From Enterovirga aerilata (GTDB taxonomy: Bacteria > Pseudomonadota > Alphaproteobacteria > Rhizobiales > Beijerinckiaceae), in the NCBI RefSeq assembly GCF_013044135.1, contig NZ_JABEPP010000005.1, positions 62,001-126,000 of the forward strand: DNA of 64,000 nt, given 5' to 3'. Positions 50,196 through 60,557 of the stretch are shown here, piece by piece (positions within the stretch are counted from its first letter, which is position 1; every line of letters starts with the position of its first letter). The position numbers and the translations under genes were made by a program. The notes below the pieces were generated by a model that searched no databases, was not told where the DNA came from, and was given only the letters and a program-made list of their open reading frames with translations.

Positions 50196-50346
50196 GCGAA
50201 GTCTCTCGATTTTGCCATTATACACGACTAAGGCCCGGGATCCAGAAAAAAATTCTACCTCACCGGGCCAAAGCCCTGGTCTCTACCGGAAAGGGTTAAC
50301 GAACCGTACTCCATAAACCCGGCTCAGAGGCCACGCCAGGCCAGGG

Positions 50347-51162
50347 TCAGTGGAATTTCCGCCAGGCATCCAGGAAGTCGCCTAGGTGCGGACGGGTTTC
50401 GCGTTCAGCCTCCAGGTACCGGGTCAAGGACGCCACGGAGGCCTCGTATCCGGCCCCATCCGTGCGGCCTGAGAGGAGTGCCCAGCGGGCGTAGAGGTAG
50501 AAGGTCTGAATCGTGTCCGTTTCGCAATATGCGCGGATACGGGGGAGCTCGCCGTTCTCGTAGAGGTCCGCGACCATTGCGCCGTTGTCTCCGACCTTGC
50601 CCGGCAATCCGATGGCCTTTGCCGCCTCGTCCAGGCGCATCCTTGCGGCGGCGCCGTGCGCGGACAGCAGATCCATCACGTCGGCATGATACTCGTCGCT
50701 ATAGCGATGGCTGTAACCATCCCACCGGCCGCCGCGTTTGTTCCAGACCGCGGTCTGGATGCCGTGGACGAAGGCACGGCAACGGAGCACCGGCATATCG
50801 AAGGTTCGGCCGTTCCAGGTCGCGACCCGATAGTTCCCCCGTTCGAGGAGGCGCCAGAAGCCGGCGAGGATGCGAGCTTCGTCCCAGCCGATGTCGCCGC
50901 CGCTCGCGACCCGCTCGACGGTGTAGGATTCCGGCCCGTCTGCGACGGGACGCGCGATACGTGCCTCGACGAAAGAAACGCAGACGACGCGGTTCCAGAA
51001 GGGCTTGGGCAAGCCGTCCCCCCAGTCGGCCGGGACCAGCGCCTGATCGGGAACGGTCTCGATGTCGACGCAGAGCAGCTTGTCCGGCCGGCTGCTGACT
51101 GGGACCGGTCGCGGGGTCTGCCAGGTTCGGCCGGCGAGTTCGGTGATGGGGGCGTGATGCAT
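50347..51162 (-). CDS. DnaQ/PolB-like 3'-5' exonuclease
   Basis: This 271-residue protein has the exonuclease motifs C-V-D-I-E-T (ExoI), W-N-G-R-T-F-D-M-P-V-L (ExoII) and a late Y-C-E-T-D-T (ExoIII), as in proteins annotated as 3'-5' exonucleases related to the proofreading domain of PolB. It would degrade DNA from 3' ends with two metal ions. It starts 2 bases after the phosphoesterase gene stops, and the pair may process nucleic acids during element repair or defence. Confidence 0.8.
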   Translation of the reverse strand: MHHAPITELAGRTWQTPRPVPVSSRPDKLLCVDIETVPDQALVPADWGDGLPKPFWNRVVCVSFVEARIARPVADGPESYTVERVASGGDIGWDEARILAGFWRLLERGNYRVATWNGRTFDMPVLRCRAFVHGIQTAVWNKRGGRWDGYSHRYSDEYHADVMDLLSAHGAAARMRLDEAAKAIGLPGKVGDNGAMVADLYENGELPRIRAYCETDTIQTFYLYARWALLSGRTDGAGYEASVASLTRYLEAERETRPHLGDFLDAWRKFH

Positions 51163-51164
51163 GT

Positions 51165-51920
51165 TCAGACCTCCAGGACGAGCGCTGGATCGAAGCGCGG
51201 GTTTCCACGGGCAGGACCTCCGGGATTGGCGACGACACGGGTGTCGCCGAGCCGGTAGGAGACCGGGCGTGGCACGTGCCCGTGCAGCCAGAGGACCGGA
51301 GCGCCCCAGCGCGTCATCACGCTTTCCAGGTTCGAGGCGAGGAACGCGGCCCGCCAGGGTTCCCATCTGCGCGCGGCGATCTCCGGCGGAAGCGAGCAGA
51401 CCGACGGGGCGAAATGGGTGACCACCACCGCCCGGTCGCCGCGCTGGACGTCCCGGACGAGCGTGCGCGGCGAGGCGCCGTGACCGCCGGCCTGGACGAC
51501 GATGCTGGCGAGGCAGTCCTCGATAAAGGCGCGTGAGCGTGCATGGAGGCCTGAGACGTCGTGCGGCGCGAGCGGGCGTCCGCTCCCGAGGAGGGTCGGA
51601 CGTTCCCCGGGCCACGCGTCGCGGGCATAGGCCCGGGCTTGGCTGGCCGTGCAGGGATAGCCGAGCGCCCAATCGGTCCACAGGCAGGCCCCGATCACGA
51701 ACACCCCCCGTCCGTCTGGGCCGGGGAGCCGGACGAGGTCGTCGCACAGAAGGGTGATGCCGAGATCGCGGGCGAGTTTCCGCCGGCGCGCGATGGCGTC
51801 GCGGACCGGGGTGTCGCCGGCGAACTCCGCATCGCCGGGGACGAGGACGAGCGGGCGCCCGCGCAGGGCTGAACGGTGGGTGGCCGAGCGCGACGAGGCT
51901 GGGCAGGAAGGGGCCGGCAC
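51165..51920 (-). CDS. calcineurin-like metallophosphoesterase, N-terminus missing
   Basis: This 251-residue protein keeps the later family motifs: L-V-L-V-P-G-D-A-E-F at the site of the usual G-N-H-E, V-V-T-H-F-A-P-S and L-H-G-H-V. The N-terminal D-x-H and G-D metal ligands are absent, because the frame opens only at about the third motif, and the His of G-N-H-E is Asp-Ala here. It is probably a truncated, inactive or repurposed enzyme. GTG 51920 is the apparent start. Confidence 0.6.
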   Translation of the reverse strand: MPAPSCPASSRSATHRSALRGRPLVLVPGDAEFAGDTPVRDAIARRRKLARDLGITLLCDDLVRLPGPDGRGVFVIGACLWTDWALGYPCTASQARAYARDAWPGERPTLLGSGRPLAPHDVSGLHARSRAFIEDCLASIVVQAGGHGASPRTLVRDVQRGDRAVVVTHFAPSVCSLPPEIAARRWEPWRAAFLASNLESVMTRWGAPVLWLHGHVPRPVSYRLGDTRVVANPGGPARGNPRFDPALVLEV

Positions 51921-51960
51921 GGAGAGGCGGGCGACCCCGCGCCGATTCTGGGACGGGGTG

Positions 51961-52191
51961 ATGCGCGAGGCGGCGGAGGTGATCCGTTCCTCGGAAAAGG
52001 GGGCTTTAGGCGAGGCGGAAATCCTCGCGCGCCTCAGCCCCGAGACGCTTCGCCGGGCGCGGGATTACGGGCCGCTCGACGCCGCTCTCCTGCGGAGAAA
52101 GATGATGATCCGGGTGAAGCACGAGCGCTACTTCGAGGTGCGCGCGGACGGGCGCTTCGCGTTGCTGCAGAAGGCTAAGCGCAAGCGTTGA
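51961..52191 (+). CDS. small basic hypothetical protein
   Basis: This 76-residue protein (M-R-E-A-A-E-V-I-R-S-S, then A-L-L-R-R-K-M-M-I-R-V-K and a K-R-K-R end) is divergent from the phosphoesterase gene. The helix-rich N-terminus and basic beta-like C-terminus suggest a nucleic-acid-binding wing. The start could lie further upstream, as the frame is open to 51754. No family is recognised. Confidence 0.4.
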   Translation: MREAAEVIRSSEKGALGEAEILARLSPETLRRARDYGPLDAALLRRKMMIRVKHERYFEVRADGRFALLQKAKRKR

Positions 52192-52370
52192 CCTGGGGAT
52201 GAGAGCAGCGGTGCCGCAGGCGGGTGGCGACATGCCTATTCGGAGCGGACGACATTCGCGCTGCTGAACCGGCGCGACGACATATCGTTGGTTGAAGGCG
52301 CGCTGACGCAGACCCGCGATCCGCTGGCAAGCTGTCGCGTCCTGACCCGGCTTTCGGCGCTTCCAGCCGG

Positions 52371-52892
52371 TCACCGCCGCGGCCGGGTGTCGCCGTCACC
52401 GGCCCGGACCGGCGCGAGCTCCGTGCGAGTCGTTCGCATGCGCTCTACCTTGCCGGCCGGCACGTTGTCCTTGGCCTCCAGATCGACCTCGAAGTGCCGC
52501 GCTGCGCCGTCGATGAGCTTACGGAGCGCCTCGCTCGCGAGCGAGAACTTGTCCGCAGGCATGGGCGGCGGAAGGCGGCCGGCGGTCTTCACGTACCGGA
52601 ACGCCGTTGCATAGGCCTGGAGAAACGCTAGCTTCCGCATCGGGTCGCGAAGTGGATGCTCCTCCGGCAGTCGGTCGGCGAGGATGTCGAGCCGGTGCGT
52701 TTCAGCGACGGCCACGTGGATGTCCTCGGAGGTGAGCAGCGCTAGCAGCAGCTTCTCGGCTGCCTGTTCCAGGTGGTATGATGCGTTCCTGCTGCCCTCC
52801 CTCAGCAGCAGCTCCGCATCCTTCAGGTCGCGGTCCGCCAGCCGGAGGCTGTTGGCAACGTGGAGGCTAGCGGGAGCCGATCCGGACGGCAT
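52371..52892 (-). CDS. HEPN domain protein, toxin of a HEPN-MNT pair
   Basis: This 173-residue four-helix HEPN protein has the catalytic R-x4-H motif R35-N-A-S-Y-H40, as in HepT-type ribonuclease toxins. L-E-Q-A-A-E-K-L-L-L-A-L-L follows the motif as usual. The basic C-terminal tail is unusual. Its ATG (52892) overlaps the nucleotidyltransferase stop by 26 bases, so antitoxin is made first. RNA cleavage restrained by AMPylation is the known mode of such pairs. Confidence 0.8.
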   Translation of the reverse strand: MPSGSAPASLHVANSLRLADRDLKDAELLLREGSRNASYHLEQAAEKLLLALLTSEDIHVAVAETHRLDILADRLPEEHPLRDPMRKLAFLQAYATAFRYVKTAGRLPPPMPADKFSLASEALRKLIDGAARHFEVDLEAKDNVPAGKVERMRTTRTELAPVRAGDGDTRPRR

Positions 52893-53223
52893 GGTCCACG
52901 ATCTCGCGGGTCCGCGAGTTGGCCACCGCGATGTCCTGGAGGAATTCCCGCTTGATCGAGCAAAGCACGTCCGCGTAGACGCCACTGCCTTGTTGCGTCT
53001 CGAAACCCACAAGCGGGTCGAGAAGCGCCTCTTCGGCATCGTCCGGCAGGACGACCAAGACGTCCCAGTCGCTGTCCTGCCGCGCCGTGCCTTTAGCCCG
53101 GCTTCCGAACAGGAGGACTTCTTCGGGCTTGTAGACGGCCTCGATCCGTTCGAGCAGCGTCCGGAGTTCCGGGAACGCTGCCTTCCTGGGTATGAGCTGT
53201 TCCATTGAGGATGGCGTTGGCAT
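52867..53223 (-). CDS. MNT-family nucleotidyltransferase, antitoxin of a HEPN-MNT pair
   Basis: This 118-residue minimal nucleotidyltransferase has G40-S41 and D52-x-D54 (L-F-G-S-R-A-K-G then S-D-W-D), the G-S-x10-D-x-D active site. In HepT-MntA systems this enzyme adds AMP to the HEPN toxin. The ATG at 53223 follows an AGGA site. The longer frame to 54030 overlaps unrelated DNA and is rejected. Confidence 0.82.
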   Translation of the reverse strand: MPTPSSMEQLIPRKAAFPELRTLLERIEAVYKPEEVLLFGSRAKGTARQDSDWDVLVVLPDDAEEALLDPLVGFETQQGSGVYADVLCSIKREFLQDIAVANSRTREIVDHAVRIGSR

Positions 53224-53657
53224 GGCTTTATCCTGACTTAAAGATAGTCCGGAGCCGGCCTTCGCGCTACCCCGCCAACAAGGCGAGCTCCGAGGTTTTG
53301 CACTGGAGTATCGCCCCGATTGCGTTCCGGCGTTTTTCCGTGGGCCTTCGCCGGAGGGTGACGGGCTTCGTGAAGTGCTGACTGGCGCTGGGTGACCCAT
53401 GCCTCTTCGTCGTTGCTTAACGGCGCCGGTTGCTGGCGCGCGAAGGCCAAAAGGCGGGGCGCCCAGGTTTCCGAGAGGACGGACGAGGCCGGCTGCAACC
53501 GCGGCGCGCACATCGGCGAGACCGGGGGCGTACGGCGCTAGCGCAGCGCAGTCCGGGACCCGAACGGATCGCCCCGCGCACGGTCGTGTAAGCGTGGCGT
53601 CCGCGTTCCAGCTCCGGTCGGTCAGCCGCGCCGAGCTCTCCCGTAGGCCGGCGATGG
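53224..53657. other. 434-base stretch without a recognisable gene
   Basis: Open frames exist on both strands but none has a domain, good ribosome site or typical codon pattern. It separates the HEPN-MNT pair from the DUF2235 gene and may hold the right border of the accessory island. Confidence 0.35.
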
Positions 53658-55169
53658 TCAGTAGCTCTCCGCGAGCCCCGGATAGGTCTTCAGTCCGCTT
53701 GGCCTGTAGGGTCCGTGCCCGGCGCATTGAGGAACCTCGGGCAGCGAGAACCGCTGGGCGACACTCGGATGCAGTTCCGCTCCTTCCTTGATCTCCCGGA
53801 CCTTCACCCTCCATCCTTTCACGCCGACCAATCGCCGCAGCCAGGATGGCACACGAGCATCGAGGGTGTCCTCCATGCCGGCTACTTCGCAGTGCTGCAG
53901 CCCGTTTTCGGCCGGATGAAGGAAGAGGGCCGGGCCTGCGTCTCCGCTGCCCTTCAACGGCACGCCGTTCACGATCACCGGACCGACCCGCAAGGGCTCG
54001 GGGACACTCAACGCCTCCGTGATCATCCATTCGAGAGCGATGTCCGAGAGGCGGGACTCCGTTTCCGGGTAGCTGCCACCCACGTCGGAGTGATTACCGG
54101 CGAACCAGACCTGCCGAAGGCGCCTGACCCCGTCGATGCTTTCCGGGGCTCCGACCGTGTTGGCCCACCCGACGCGCGCGAAGTCCGCCCTCGTCTCGTC
54201 GATGGCATTGGCGGAACGGGCATACGTGACGAAGCGGCTCAACAGCCTGTCGAAGTGCTCGCCCTTCCACTCGGCCACATGCGTTTTCACGTCCCCAGGG
54301 TTCGGGAAGTCGCGGATGGTCTTCACGATCTTCCCGCGCTGCGCCTTCCGCATGAGCGCGGCTCCGGCAACGGCACCGAAAAGGATGGTCGGAGCGAAGA
54401 CCCAGAGGAACGACCATCCGAGACCCCAACTGAGGAGCCCGAGCAGTCCCCCGACCACGGCGCCTGCTGCCGCGCCGAGGAGCGCCGCTCCCCCGTACAG
54501 GACCGACTGGATGACCGTCCGTAAGGCGCCTTGCGCACCGAGCGCGGCTACGGTGTCAAACACGCCGATGAAGTACGGCGCGGCGTTGGAGCGGTGTTCC
54601 TCGCCCGGCTCGTGATGGGACCCGTAGGTCTCGCGAAAGCGGCGGGCGAGTTCGAGCCGCTCACTCTCGTACGTCCCGCGCGGGTGCCCTGCGCCATGTT
54701 CGAGCACGGTCGTGACCGCTTCCTCCGCGACCTGTCTCGTTCTGCGTCGGAACCTGGGAAGAGGCCGGTCCGCATCCTTGGTCGGTACGCCGCACAGCAT
54801 GATGAGGTTGGCGACCGAACGTACGGTGTAGGCGCCGCGGCTGAAGCCGAAAAGGAAGATCCGGTCGCCCGGCCGATAGTGGTTGATGATGAATTCGTAG
54901 CAATCGGCGATGTTGATGGCGATGCCGCGCCCGTCGACGTTGGCAAGCAGCTTCCGGGCACGTCTCCCGAGGTTCGTCCAGCCAGTCGCGGAGGTCTCCG
55001 TTCCGAGGCCGGGATCGTAGAATACAACCTGGTCTCGCGGGTCAACAGTTGAGTCCGGCGCGACCCGTGAGGCCCGGTACATCTTGAAGATGTTGCTCCA
55101 CCTTTGCTCTGGCCTGGTGCCGCCGTCCTGGCCAGTGCCATCAGAGAAAACCACGATGTTCTTCGGCAA
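53658..55169 (-). CDS. DUF2235 alpha/beta hydrolase (Tle1-like) with membrane segments
   Basis: This 503-residue protein starts V-V-F-S-D-G-T-G-Q, the DUF2235 signature, and has the nucleophile elbow G-F-S110-R-G-A and the later V-W-F-A-G-N-H-S-D-V-G-G with His. Two hydrophobic segments (about residues 230-275, G-L-L-G-L-L-S-W-G-L-G-W) suggest membrane attachment in the middle. Some DUF2235 proteins are type VI secretion phospholipases, but no such system is nearby. TTG 55169 is the start, with a GGGAGGG site. Confidence 0.82.
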   Translation of the reverse strand: MPKNIVVFSDGTGQDGGTRPEQRWSNIFKMYRASRVAPDSTVDPRDQVVFYDPGLGTETSATGWTNLGRRARKLLANVDGRGIAINIADCYEFIINHYRPGDRIFLFGFSRGAYTVRSVANLIMLCGVPTKDADRPLPRFRRRTRQVAEEAVTTVLEHGAGHPRGTYESERLELARRFRETYGSHHEPGEEHRSNAAPYFIGVFDTVAALGAQGALRTVIQSVLYGGAALLGAAAGAVVGGLLGLLSWGLGWSFLWVFAPTILFGAVAGAALMRKAQRGKIVKTIRDFPNPGDVKTHVAEWKGEHFDRLLSRFVTYARSANAIDETRADFARVGWANTVGAPESIDGVRRLRQVWFAGNHSDVGGSYPETESRLSDIALEWMITEALSVPEPLRVGPVIVNGVPLKGSGDAGPALFLHPAENGLQHCEVAGMEDTLDARVPSWLRRLVGVKGWRVKVREIKEGAELHPSVAQRFSLPEVPQCAGHGPYRPSGLKTYPGLAESY

Positions 55170-55623
55170 CCCATCCCTCCCCAGATCTCATTCAGCTTCG
55201 GCTTGTTCCCAGATATGCAGGGAGGCAGTCTGTTGCCCAGCATCGCGGTGGCTGGACCGATCCCGTCCCCCCCAAACACACCTTAGCCAGGTGGCGCCCG
55301 CAACGTCGTATAGAGGGTCTCGACCGCCTCGCTGAAATCGGAGTGGGTCGTCTCACAATTAACCTGAAGGGATCGCGCCTGCTTCCGGAGGGGCGAGGCC
55401 GGCGCGAGATCAGATGCCCGCCTTCCAATCATGGCCGGGTCTAAGGCCCCAGTTCTCGACGCCTATCCCATGTTTCCTCCCGAGGATCCTAAGAGGATCC
55501 TAACCTGACCGCGCGCGGTTTGCCGCTCTTCCGTCCCGGTCGTGAATTCTGATACCGGGAGGGGTAACTCCTCCCTCCTGAAGTGCGCCATCGGACTGCC
55601 TGGCGCCTGCGGCAAGTGAAGCG
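55170..55623. other. 454-base intergenic region with tandem GAGGATCCTAA
   Basis: No gene is visible between the divergent hydrolase and kinase genes. Near 55482-55503 the word GAGGATCCTAA occurs twice in tandem (GAGGATCCTAAGAGGATCCT). The word GGATCC is itself palindromic, so this could be an operator for either gene. The rest looks unstructured. Confidence 0.4.
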
Positions 55624-58482
55624 GTGAACGATACGCGCGACGAGATGGGCTTCCTCGCCGGAGGCGGCGAGATGGGCGGACGCATCCGCACGTACGATTG
55701 GGCATCAACGCCGCTCGGACCGCCGAAGGCGTGGCCGCAGGAGCTCCGGTCAGCGCTCGGCATCTGCCTTCACTCCAGCTTTCCGACGGCCATCTACTGG
55801 GGGCCGGAACTCCGCCTCCTATACAACGACGCCTGGGCCTTCATTCCTGGTGAGCGCCATCCCGGGGCTCTTGGCCAGCCCGCCCGCGATGTCTGGCGCG
55901 ACATCTGGGAGGTGATCGAACCCCAGTTCAGCCAAGTGCTCGGCGGTGAGGGCGTCAGCGTCTATGACCAGCTTCTGCCCATGGTTCGCGGCGGCAAAGT
56001 CGCGGAGACATACTGGAATTACAGCATAACCCCGATCCGGGGCCTGGGAGGCGTGGTCGGGGGCATCTTCAACCAGGGCCACGAGACCACTGAGCGCATA
56101 CTTCAGGAGCGCAACCGTGAGGAAGAGGCCGCGCGCCAGCGGCGACTGTTCCAGCAGGCGCCGGGCTTCATCACGGTGCTGGGCGGTCCCAATCACGTGT
56201 TCGAATTCGTGAATGACGCCTACGTCCGCCTGTTCGGGGATCGTGCATACGTCGGCAGGACGGTGCGGGAAGCCTTCCCTGAACTCGCGGGGCAGGGCTT
56301 TTACGAGTGGCTCGACCGAGTCTATGAAACTGGCGAGCGGTTCGTCGCCGAACGCATCCCGGTCGTGCTACAATACCCCGGTGCTCCCGCCGGGCAGCGC
56401 TTTCTCGACTTCATCTACGAACCGGTGGCGGACGATGCCGGGCGCGTCACAGGCATCTTCTGTGAGGGCTTCGACGTCACCGCGGCACACCAGGGCGCGC
56501 AGGCGCTCAAGGACAGTGAGGAACGGCTCCGCATCGCCCAGGCGGCCGGAGGGATCGGCACCTTCGAGCTGCTGCCAGAGACGGGTGAGATCGTCGTCTC
56601 CGAGCAGTTTTGCCGGCTATGGGGTGTCCCGCCGGTCACCCAGGTCCCGGTCGCTTATTTCCTCAACCTGATCCACCCTGGCGACCGCGACGCCGTCGTC
56701 ACCGGCCGGAGCGATCTGCCCGCGCGCGCACTGGAATACGTCGAATACCGCATCGTCCGGCCCGACACGCGTGAGACCCGCTGGATCGCCCGGCGCGGCG
56801 AACCCGTTCCGGATCCGTCCGGCCGGGGCACACGGTACTTCGGGGTCACCTACGACATAACGGCTCGCAAGCAAGCCGAGGCCGACCTGCTGGCCCTTAA
56901 CGAGACTCTAGAAGCCCGCGTCGCGGAAGTTTTGGCCGAGCGGCGGCTGTTCGCCGACATCGTCGAGGGAACCGACGCTTTCGTCCAGGTCGTCGACCCG
57001 GGGTACCGCTGGCTCGCGATCAACAAGGCGGCTGCCGACGAGTTCGAGCGCATCTTCGGCGTTCGGCCGGCCGTCGGCGAGTCGATACTGAACGTCTTGG
57101 CCCATCTGCCGGAGCACAAAGAGGCGGTCGAGGCCGTGTGGCGGCGGGCGCTCTCGGGCGAGGAGTTTACGGAGATCGCCGAGTTCGGCGATCCGGACCG
57201 AGACAGCCGCCAGTACGAGATGAAGTACCGCGTCCTGCGCGACGCCGACGGCGGCCTGCTTTGTGCCTATCAGTTCGTATACGACGTGACCGAGCGCATC
57301 CGCGAGCAGGAGCGCCTGCGGCTGGCCGAAGAGGCTCTCCGCCAGGCACAGAAGATGGAAGCGGTCGGCCAGCTGACGGGCGGCCTCGCGCACGACTTTA
57401 ACAACTTGCTCGCCGGTATCTCGGGCTCGCTTGAGCTCATGCAGACCCGTATGACCCAGGGCCGCTACACCGAGCTCGACCGCTACATGGGCGCGGCTCA
57501 AGGCGCCGCGAAGCGCGCCGCCGCGCTCACTCACAGGCTCCTCGCCTTCTCGCGGCGGCAGACGCTCGATCCCAAGCCGACGAACGTGAACCGTCTCGTC
57601 GCGGGCATGGAGGAGCTGATCCGGCGCACGGTCGGACCGGCAATCATGGTCGAGGTGGTAGCGGCAGGCGGGCTCTGGGCGACCCTCGTCGATCCTCCGC
57701 AACTGGAGAATTCACTCCTCAATCTCTGCATCAACGCCCGCGACGCCATGCCCGACGGCGGTCGGCTTACGATTGAGACTGCCAACCGCTGGCTCGACCG
57801 GCGCGCCGCCTCGGAGCGCGACCTGCAACCCGGGCAGTACGTGTCCCTCTGCGTCTCAGACACCGGCACGGGTATGACGCCCGACGTGGTCGCTAAGGCC
57901 TTCGACCCGTTCTTCACGACCAAACCCATCGGCCAAGGCACCGGCCTCGGCCTGTCCATGATCTACGGTTTCGCCCGTCAGTCGGGTGGGCAGGTGCGGA
58001 TCTATTCGGAGCCTGGTCAGGGAACGATGGTCTGCCTCTATCTGCCGCGGCTGGCCGGCCAACCTGAGGTTGCCGAGCCGACGCCGGAGCTCGCCGACGC
58101 ACCGCGCGCCCGCGACGGCGAGACGGTGCTGGTCGTAGATGACGAGCCGACCGTCCGCATGCTCGTCACGGACGTGCTCGCAGAACTCGGCTACGCAGCG
58201 ATTGAGGCGGCCGACGGGCCATCCGGACTCAAGGTGCTTCAATCGGATACCCGGATCGACCTTCTGGTTACGGATGTCGGCCTGCCGGGCGGCATGAACG
58301 GCCGTCAGATGGCCGACGCCGCCCGGGTGACCCGCCCAGGCCTGAAGGTGCTCTTCATCACCGGCTACGCGGAGAACGCCGCGGTCGGCAACGGCCTCCT
58401 CGAACCCGGCATGGAGGTGTTGACGAAGCCATTCGCCATGGAGACTTTGGCCTCCCGCATCCGCGAGATGACGGCCCGCTAG
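55624..58482 (+). CDS. PAS-domain hybrid sensor histidine kinase/response regulator
   Basis: This 952-residue protein has four tandem PAS-like domains (about 10-160, 175-295, 300-420 and 430-560). A HisKA region with His590 in L-A-H-D-F-N-N, an ATPase domain (D-T-G-T-G-M and G-T-G-L-G-L-S) and a C-terminal receiver with Asp884 ([10 protein letters not shown]) follow. No membrane segment is seen, so it senses a cytoplasmic signal. The [13 protein letters not shown] segment is typical of the leading PAS. GTG is the start. Its target is unknown. Confidence 0.88.
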   Translation: MNDTRDEMGFLAGGGEMGGRIRTYDWASTPLGPPKAWPQELRSALGICLHSSFPTAIYWGPELRLLYNDAWAFIPGERHPGALGQPARDVWRDIWEVIEPQFSQVLGGEGVSVYDQLLPMVRGGKVAETYWNYSITPIRGLGGVVGGIFNQGHETTERILQERNREEEAARQRRLFQQAPGFITVLGGPNHVFEFVNDAYVRLFGDRAYVGRTVREAFPELAGQGFYEWLDRVYETGERFVAERIPVVLQYPGAPAGQRFLDFIYEPVADDAGRVTGIFCEGFDVTAAHQGAQALKDSEERLRIAQAAGGIGTFELLPETGEIVVSEQFCRLWGVPPVTQVPVAYFLNLIHPGDRDAVVTGRSDLPARALEYVEYRIVRPDTRETRWIARRGEPVPDPSGRGTRYFGVTYDITARKQAEADLLALNETLEARVAEVLAERRLFADIVEGTDAFVQVVDPGYRWLAINKAAADEFERIFGVRPAVGESILNVLAHLPEHKEAVEAVWRRALSGEEFTEIAEFGDPDRDSRQYEMKYRVLRDADGGLLCAYQFVYDVTERIREQERLRLAEEALRQAQKMEAVGQLTGGLAHDFNNLLAGISGSLELMQTRMTQGRYTELDRYMGAAQGAAKRAAALTHRLLAFSRRQTLDPKPTNVNRLVAGMEELIRRTVGPAIMVEVVAAGGLWATLVDPPQLENSLLNLCINARDAMPDGGRLTIETANRWLDRRAASERDLQPGQYVSLCVSDTGTGMTPDVVAKAFDPFFTTKPIGQGTGLGLSMIYGFARQSGGQVRIYSEPGQGTMVCLYLPRLAGQPEVAEPTPELADAPRARDGETVLVVDDEPTVRMLVTDVLAELGYAAIEAADGPSGLKVLQSDTRIDLLVTDVGLPGGMNGRQMADAARVTRPGLKVLFITGYAENAAVGNGLLEPGMEVLTKPFAMETLASRIREMTAR

Positions 58483-58580
58483 ACGGTACGTCTAGGTAGG
58501 CGGTTGCGACAACACCTCCACGCCGAATGGTCTCTGCATGAGATGGAGCGGTCTGAAGAAATGGAGAGCGGGCGCCCGGG

Positions 58581-60557
58581 GTGACATCGTCAGCCACAGC
58601 TCCTAGGCTCTCCCTAGGCCGCCGAAACACCGCTTCGGAACACGGTCCGCCCCAGCTACGGACCATGGACGAGAACGCCCGCGTTGCGGCCCTTGCCGCC
58701 TACGACATACTCGACACCCCGCCCGAGCGGGACTTCGACGAGGTCGCAAGGCTTGCCTCCCAGATTTGCGATACGCCCATTGCGGTAGTGAATCTGATCA
58801 GCCGGGACCGGCAGTTCTTCAAGGCCGAGGTAGGGCTCGGGGTCCGCTCAACCCCGCTCGAAAGCTCCTTCTGCGCAAAGGCCATCTTAGAACAGGATTT
58901 CCTGCTCGTTCCCGACGCGACGAAGGACCCGCGGTTCGATTGCAACCCGCTCGTTACCGGGGAGCCGGGCCTGCGCTTCTACGCCGGCGCGCTGCTGAGG
59001 ACCGAAGACGGCTACCCGATTGGAACGGTCTGCGTCCTGGACTTCAAGCCGCGGACGCTCGCTCCTGTCCAGGAACGGACGCTCAGAACGCTCGCACGCC
59101 AGGTCATGAAGCAGCTGGACCTGCGGAAGGCACTGGCTTCCCAGGCGGCGGCCTTGAGGCGGCTTGAAGAAAGCGAGGCCCGCTCGCGGCTGGCGCAGGA
59201 GGCTGGACGGATCGGCACGTTCGAGGTCGATGTCGCGACCGGCGTCGTCACCGTCTCCCCGGAGTTCTGCCGCCTATTCGGCCTCCCGGTTACAGATACC
59301 TTCCCCGCTGCCTCTCTCGAAGGTCTCGTGATCCCCGAGGACAGGGGCTTGCCGTCAACTGTCACGACGCGCCGGGACGGCAGCGCCGCCCGTGCGGTCG
59401 AATACCGCATCAGGCGTGCCGACGATGGGCGCCAGCGCTGGATCGAGCGCCGGGCACAGTTCACCCGGGACGAGGCCGGGCAGGTCGTACAGATGTTCGG
59501 CACTGTCCGGGACATCACACAGCGCAAGACGCTCCAGATCCAACAGGCGGCCTTGCTGGAGCTTGGCGACCGACTGCGGGAGGCTAAGACGGCCGGCGAC
59601 GTGACCAGTGCCGCGGCCGAGATTCTGGGCCGAACCCTGAATACGGCGCGAGCCGCTTACCTCCGCAGCGACATCTGGGCTGAGCGCAGCGAGGTCGCCT
59701 TCGGCGACGATCAAAGCGAGCGAGCGGCGGAGGCCCGGCCGTGCGATTTCGCTGACCATCTCGCCCGGGGGGAGACGGTCGCGAGGGATGGCGTGGAGAG
59801 CGCGGTGGAAGCCCGCATCGATCTTCCCGTCTTGGCGAATGGGAAACTCGCTGGCGTCATCTCCGTCCAGGCGGACGGCCGTCGGCGCTGGACGGCCGAC
59901 GAGGTCGACTTCGCCCGCGGGATCGCCGACCGGGTTCAGTCCGGCCTCGCGAAGGTGCAGGCCGAGGCCGATCAGGCCGTCCTGAACGCAGAGCTCGGCC
60001 ATCGGCTCAAAAACACGCTTGCGTTGGTGCAAGCCATCGCGGCCCAGACGCTTCGCGGTGTGACGGAGCGGGAGGCGGTCGAGGCGTTCCTCAAGCGCAT
60101 CCATGCGGTGGCGGCGGCCCACGATGTCCTTCTTCAGCAGAGTTGGGCATCCGCCCGCATGAAGACGGTAGCGGGCGCCGTTCTGAGCGCATTCGGGGTG
60201 GAAGAGAGGTTCGAGGTCTCAGGACCTGATATCGCCCTCAGCCCCCGTGTCACGTTGTCCTTCTCGATGCTGCTGCACGAGTTGGCGACCAATGCGCTCA
60301 AGTATGGCGCGCTTTCCTCCGAGACGGGCAGGGTTCGGCTGGCATGGCGAGTGACCGGCTGCGGCAACGACGCCGAGCTGGCGCTCGACTGGGCCGAAAG
60401 CGGCGGCCCTCCGGCCCAGGAACCGACCCGTAGGGGCTTTGGCTCTAGGCTGATCAGGATGGGCCTGATCGGAACTGGCGGCACACAGGTGCGTTACCTG
60501 CCTTCAGGGCTCGAAGCCGCCTTCCGGGCTCCTCTCGCCTATGTCCAGCATTCGTGA
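58581..60557 (+). CDS. GAF/PAS HWE-family histidine kinase
   Basis: This 658-residue soluble kinase has an N-terminal GAF domain (I-L-D-T-P-P-E-R-D-F-D and F-F-K-A-E-V-G-L), a PAS domain (about 205-320), a second GAF-like region and an HWE catalytic part. The latter has His474 in E-L-G-H-R-L-K-N-T-L and L-H-E-L-A-T-N-A-L-K-Y. HWE kinases are mainly alphaproteobacterial and often tune the general stress response. Translation may begin at 58665 (M-D-E-N-A-R-V). Its stop overlaps the next gene's GTG. Confidence 0.87.
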   Translation: MTSSATAPRLSLGRRNTASEHGPPQLRTMDENARVAALAAYDILDTPPERDFDEVARLASQICDTPIAVVNLISRDRQFFKAEVGLGVRSTPLESSFCAKAILEQDFLLVPDATKDPRFDCNPLVTGEPGLRFYAGALLRTEDGYPIGTVCVLDFKPRTLAPVQERTLRTLARQVMKQLDLRKALASQAAALRRLEESEARSRLAQEAGRIGTFEVDVATGVVTVSPEFCRLFGLPVTDTFPAASLEGLVIPEDRGLPSTVTTRRDGSAARAVEYRIRRADDGRQRWIERRAQFTRDEAGQVVQMFGTVRDITQRKTLQIQQAALLELGDRLREAKTAGDVTSAAAEILGRTLNTARAAYLRSDIWAERSEVAFGDDQSERAAEARPCDFADHLARGETVARDGVESAVEARIDLPVLANGKLAGVISVQADGRRRWTADEVDFARGIADRVQSGLAKVQAEADQAVLNAELGHRLKNTLALVQAIAAQTLRGVTEREAVEAFLKRIHAVAAAHDVLLQQSWASARMKTVAGAVLSAFGVEERFEVSGPDIALSPRVTLSFSMLLHELATNALKYGALSSETGRVRLAWRVTGCGNDAELALDWAESGGPPAQEPTRRGFGSRLIRMGLIGTGGTQVRYLPSGLEAAFRAPLAYVQHS

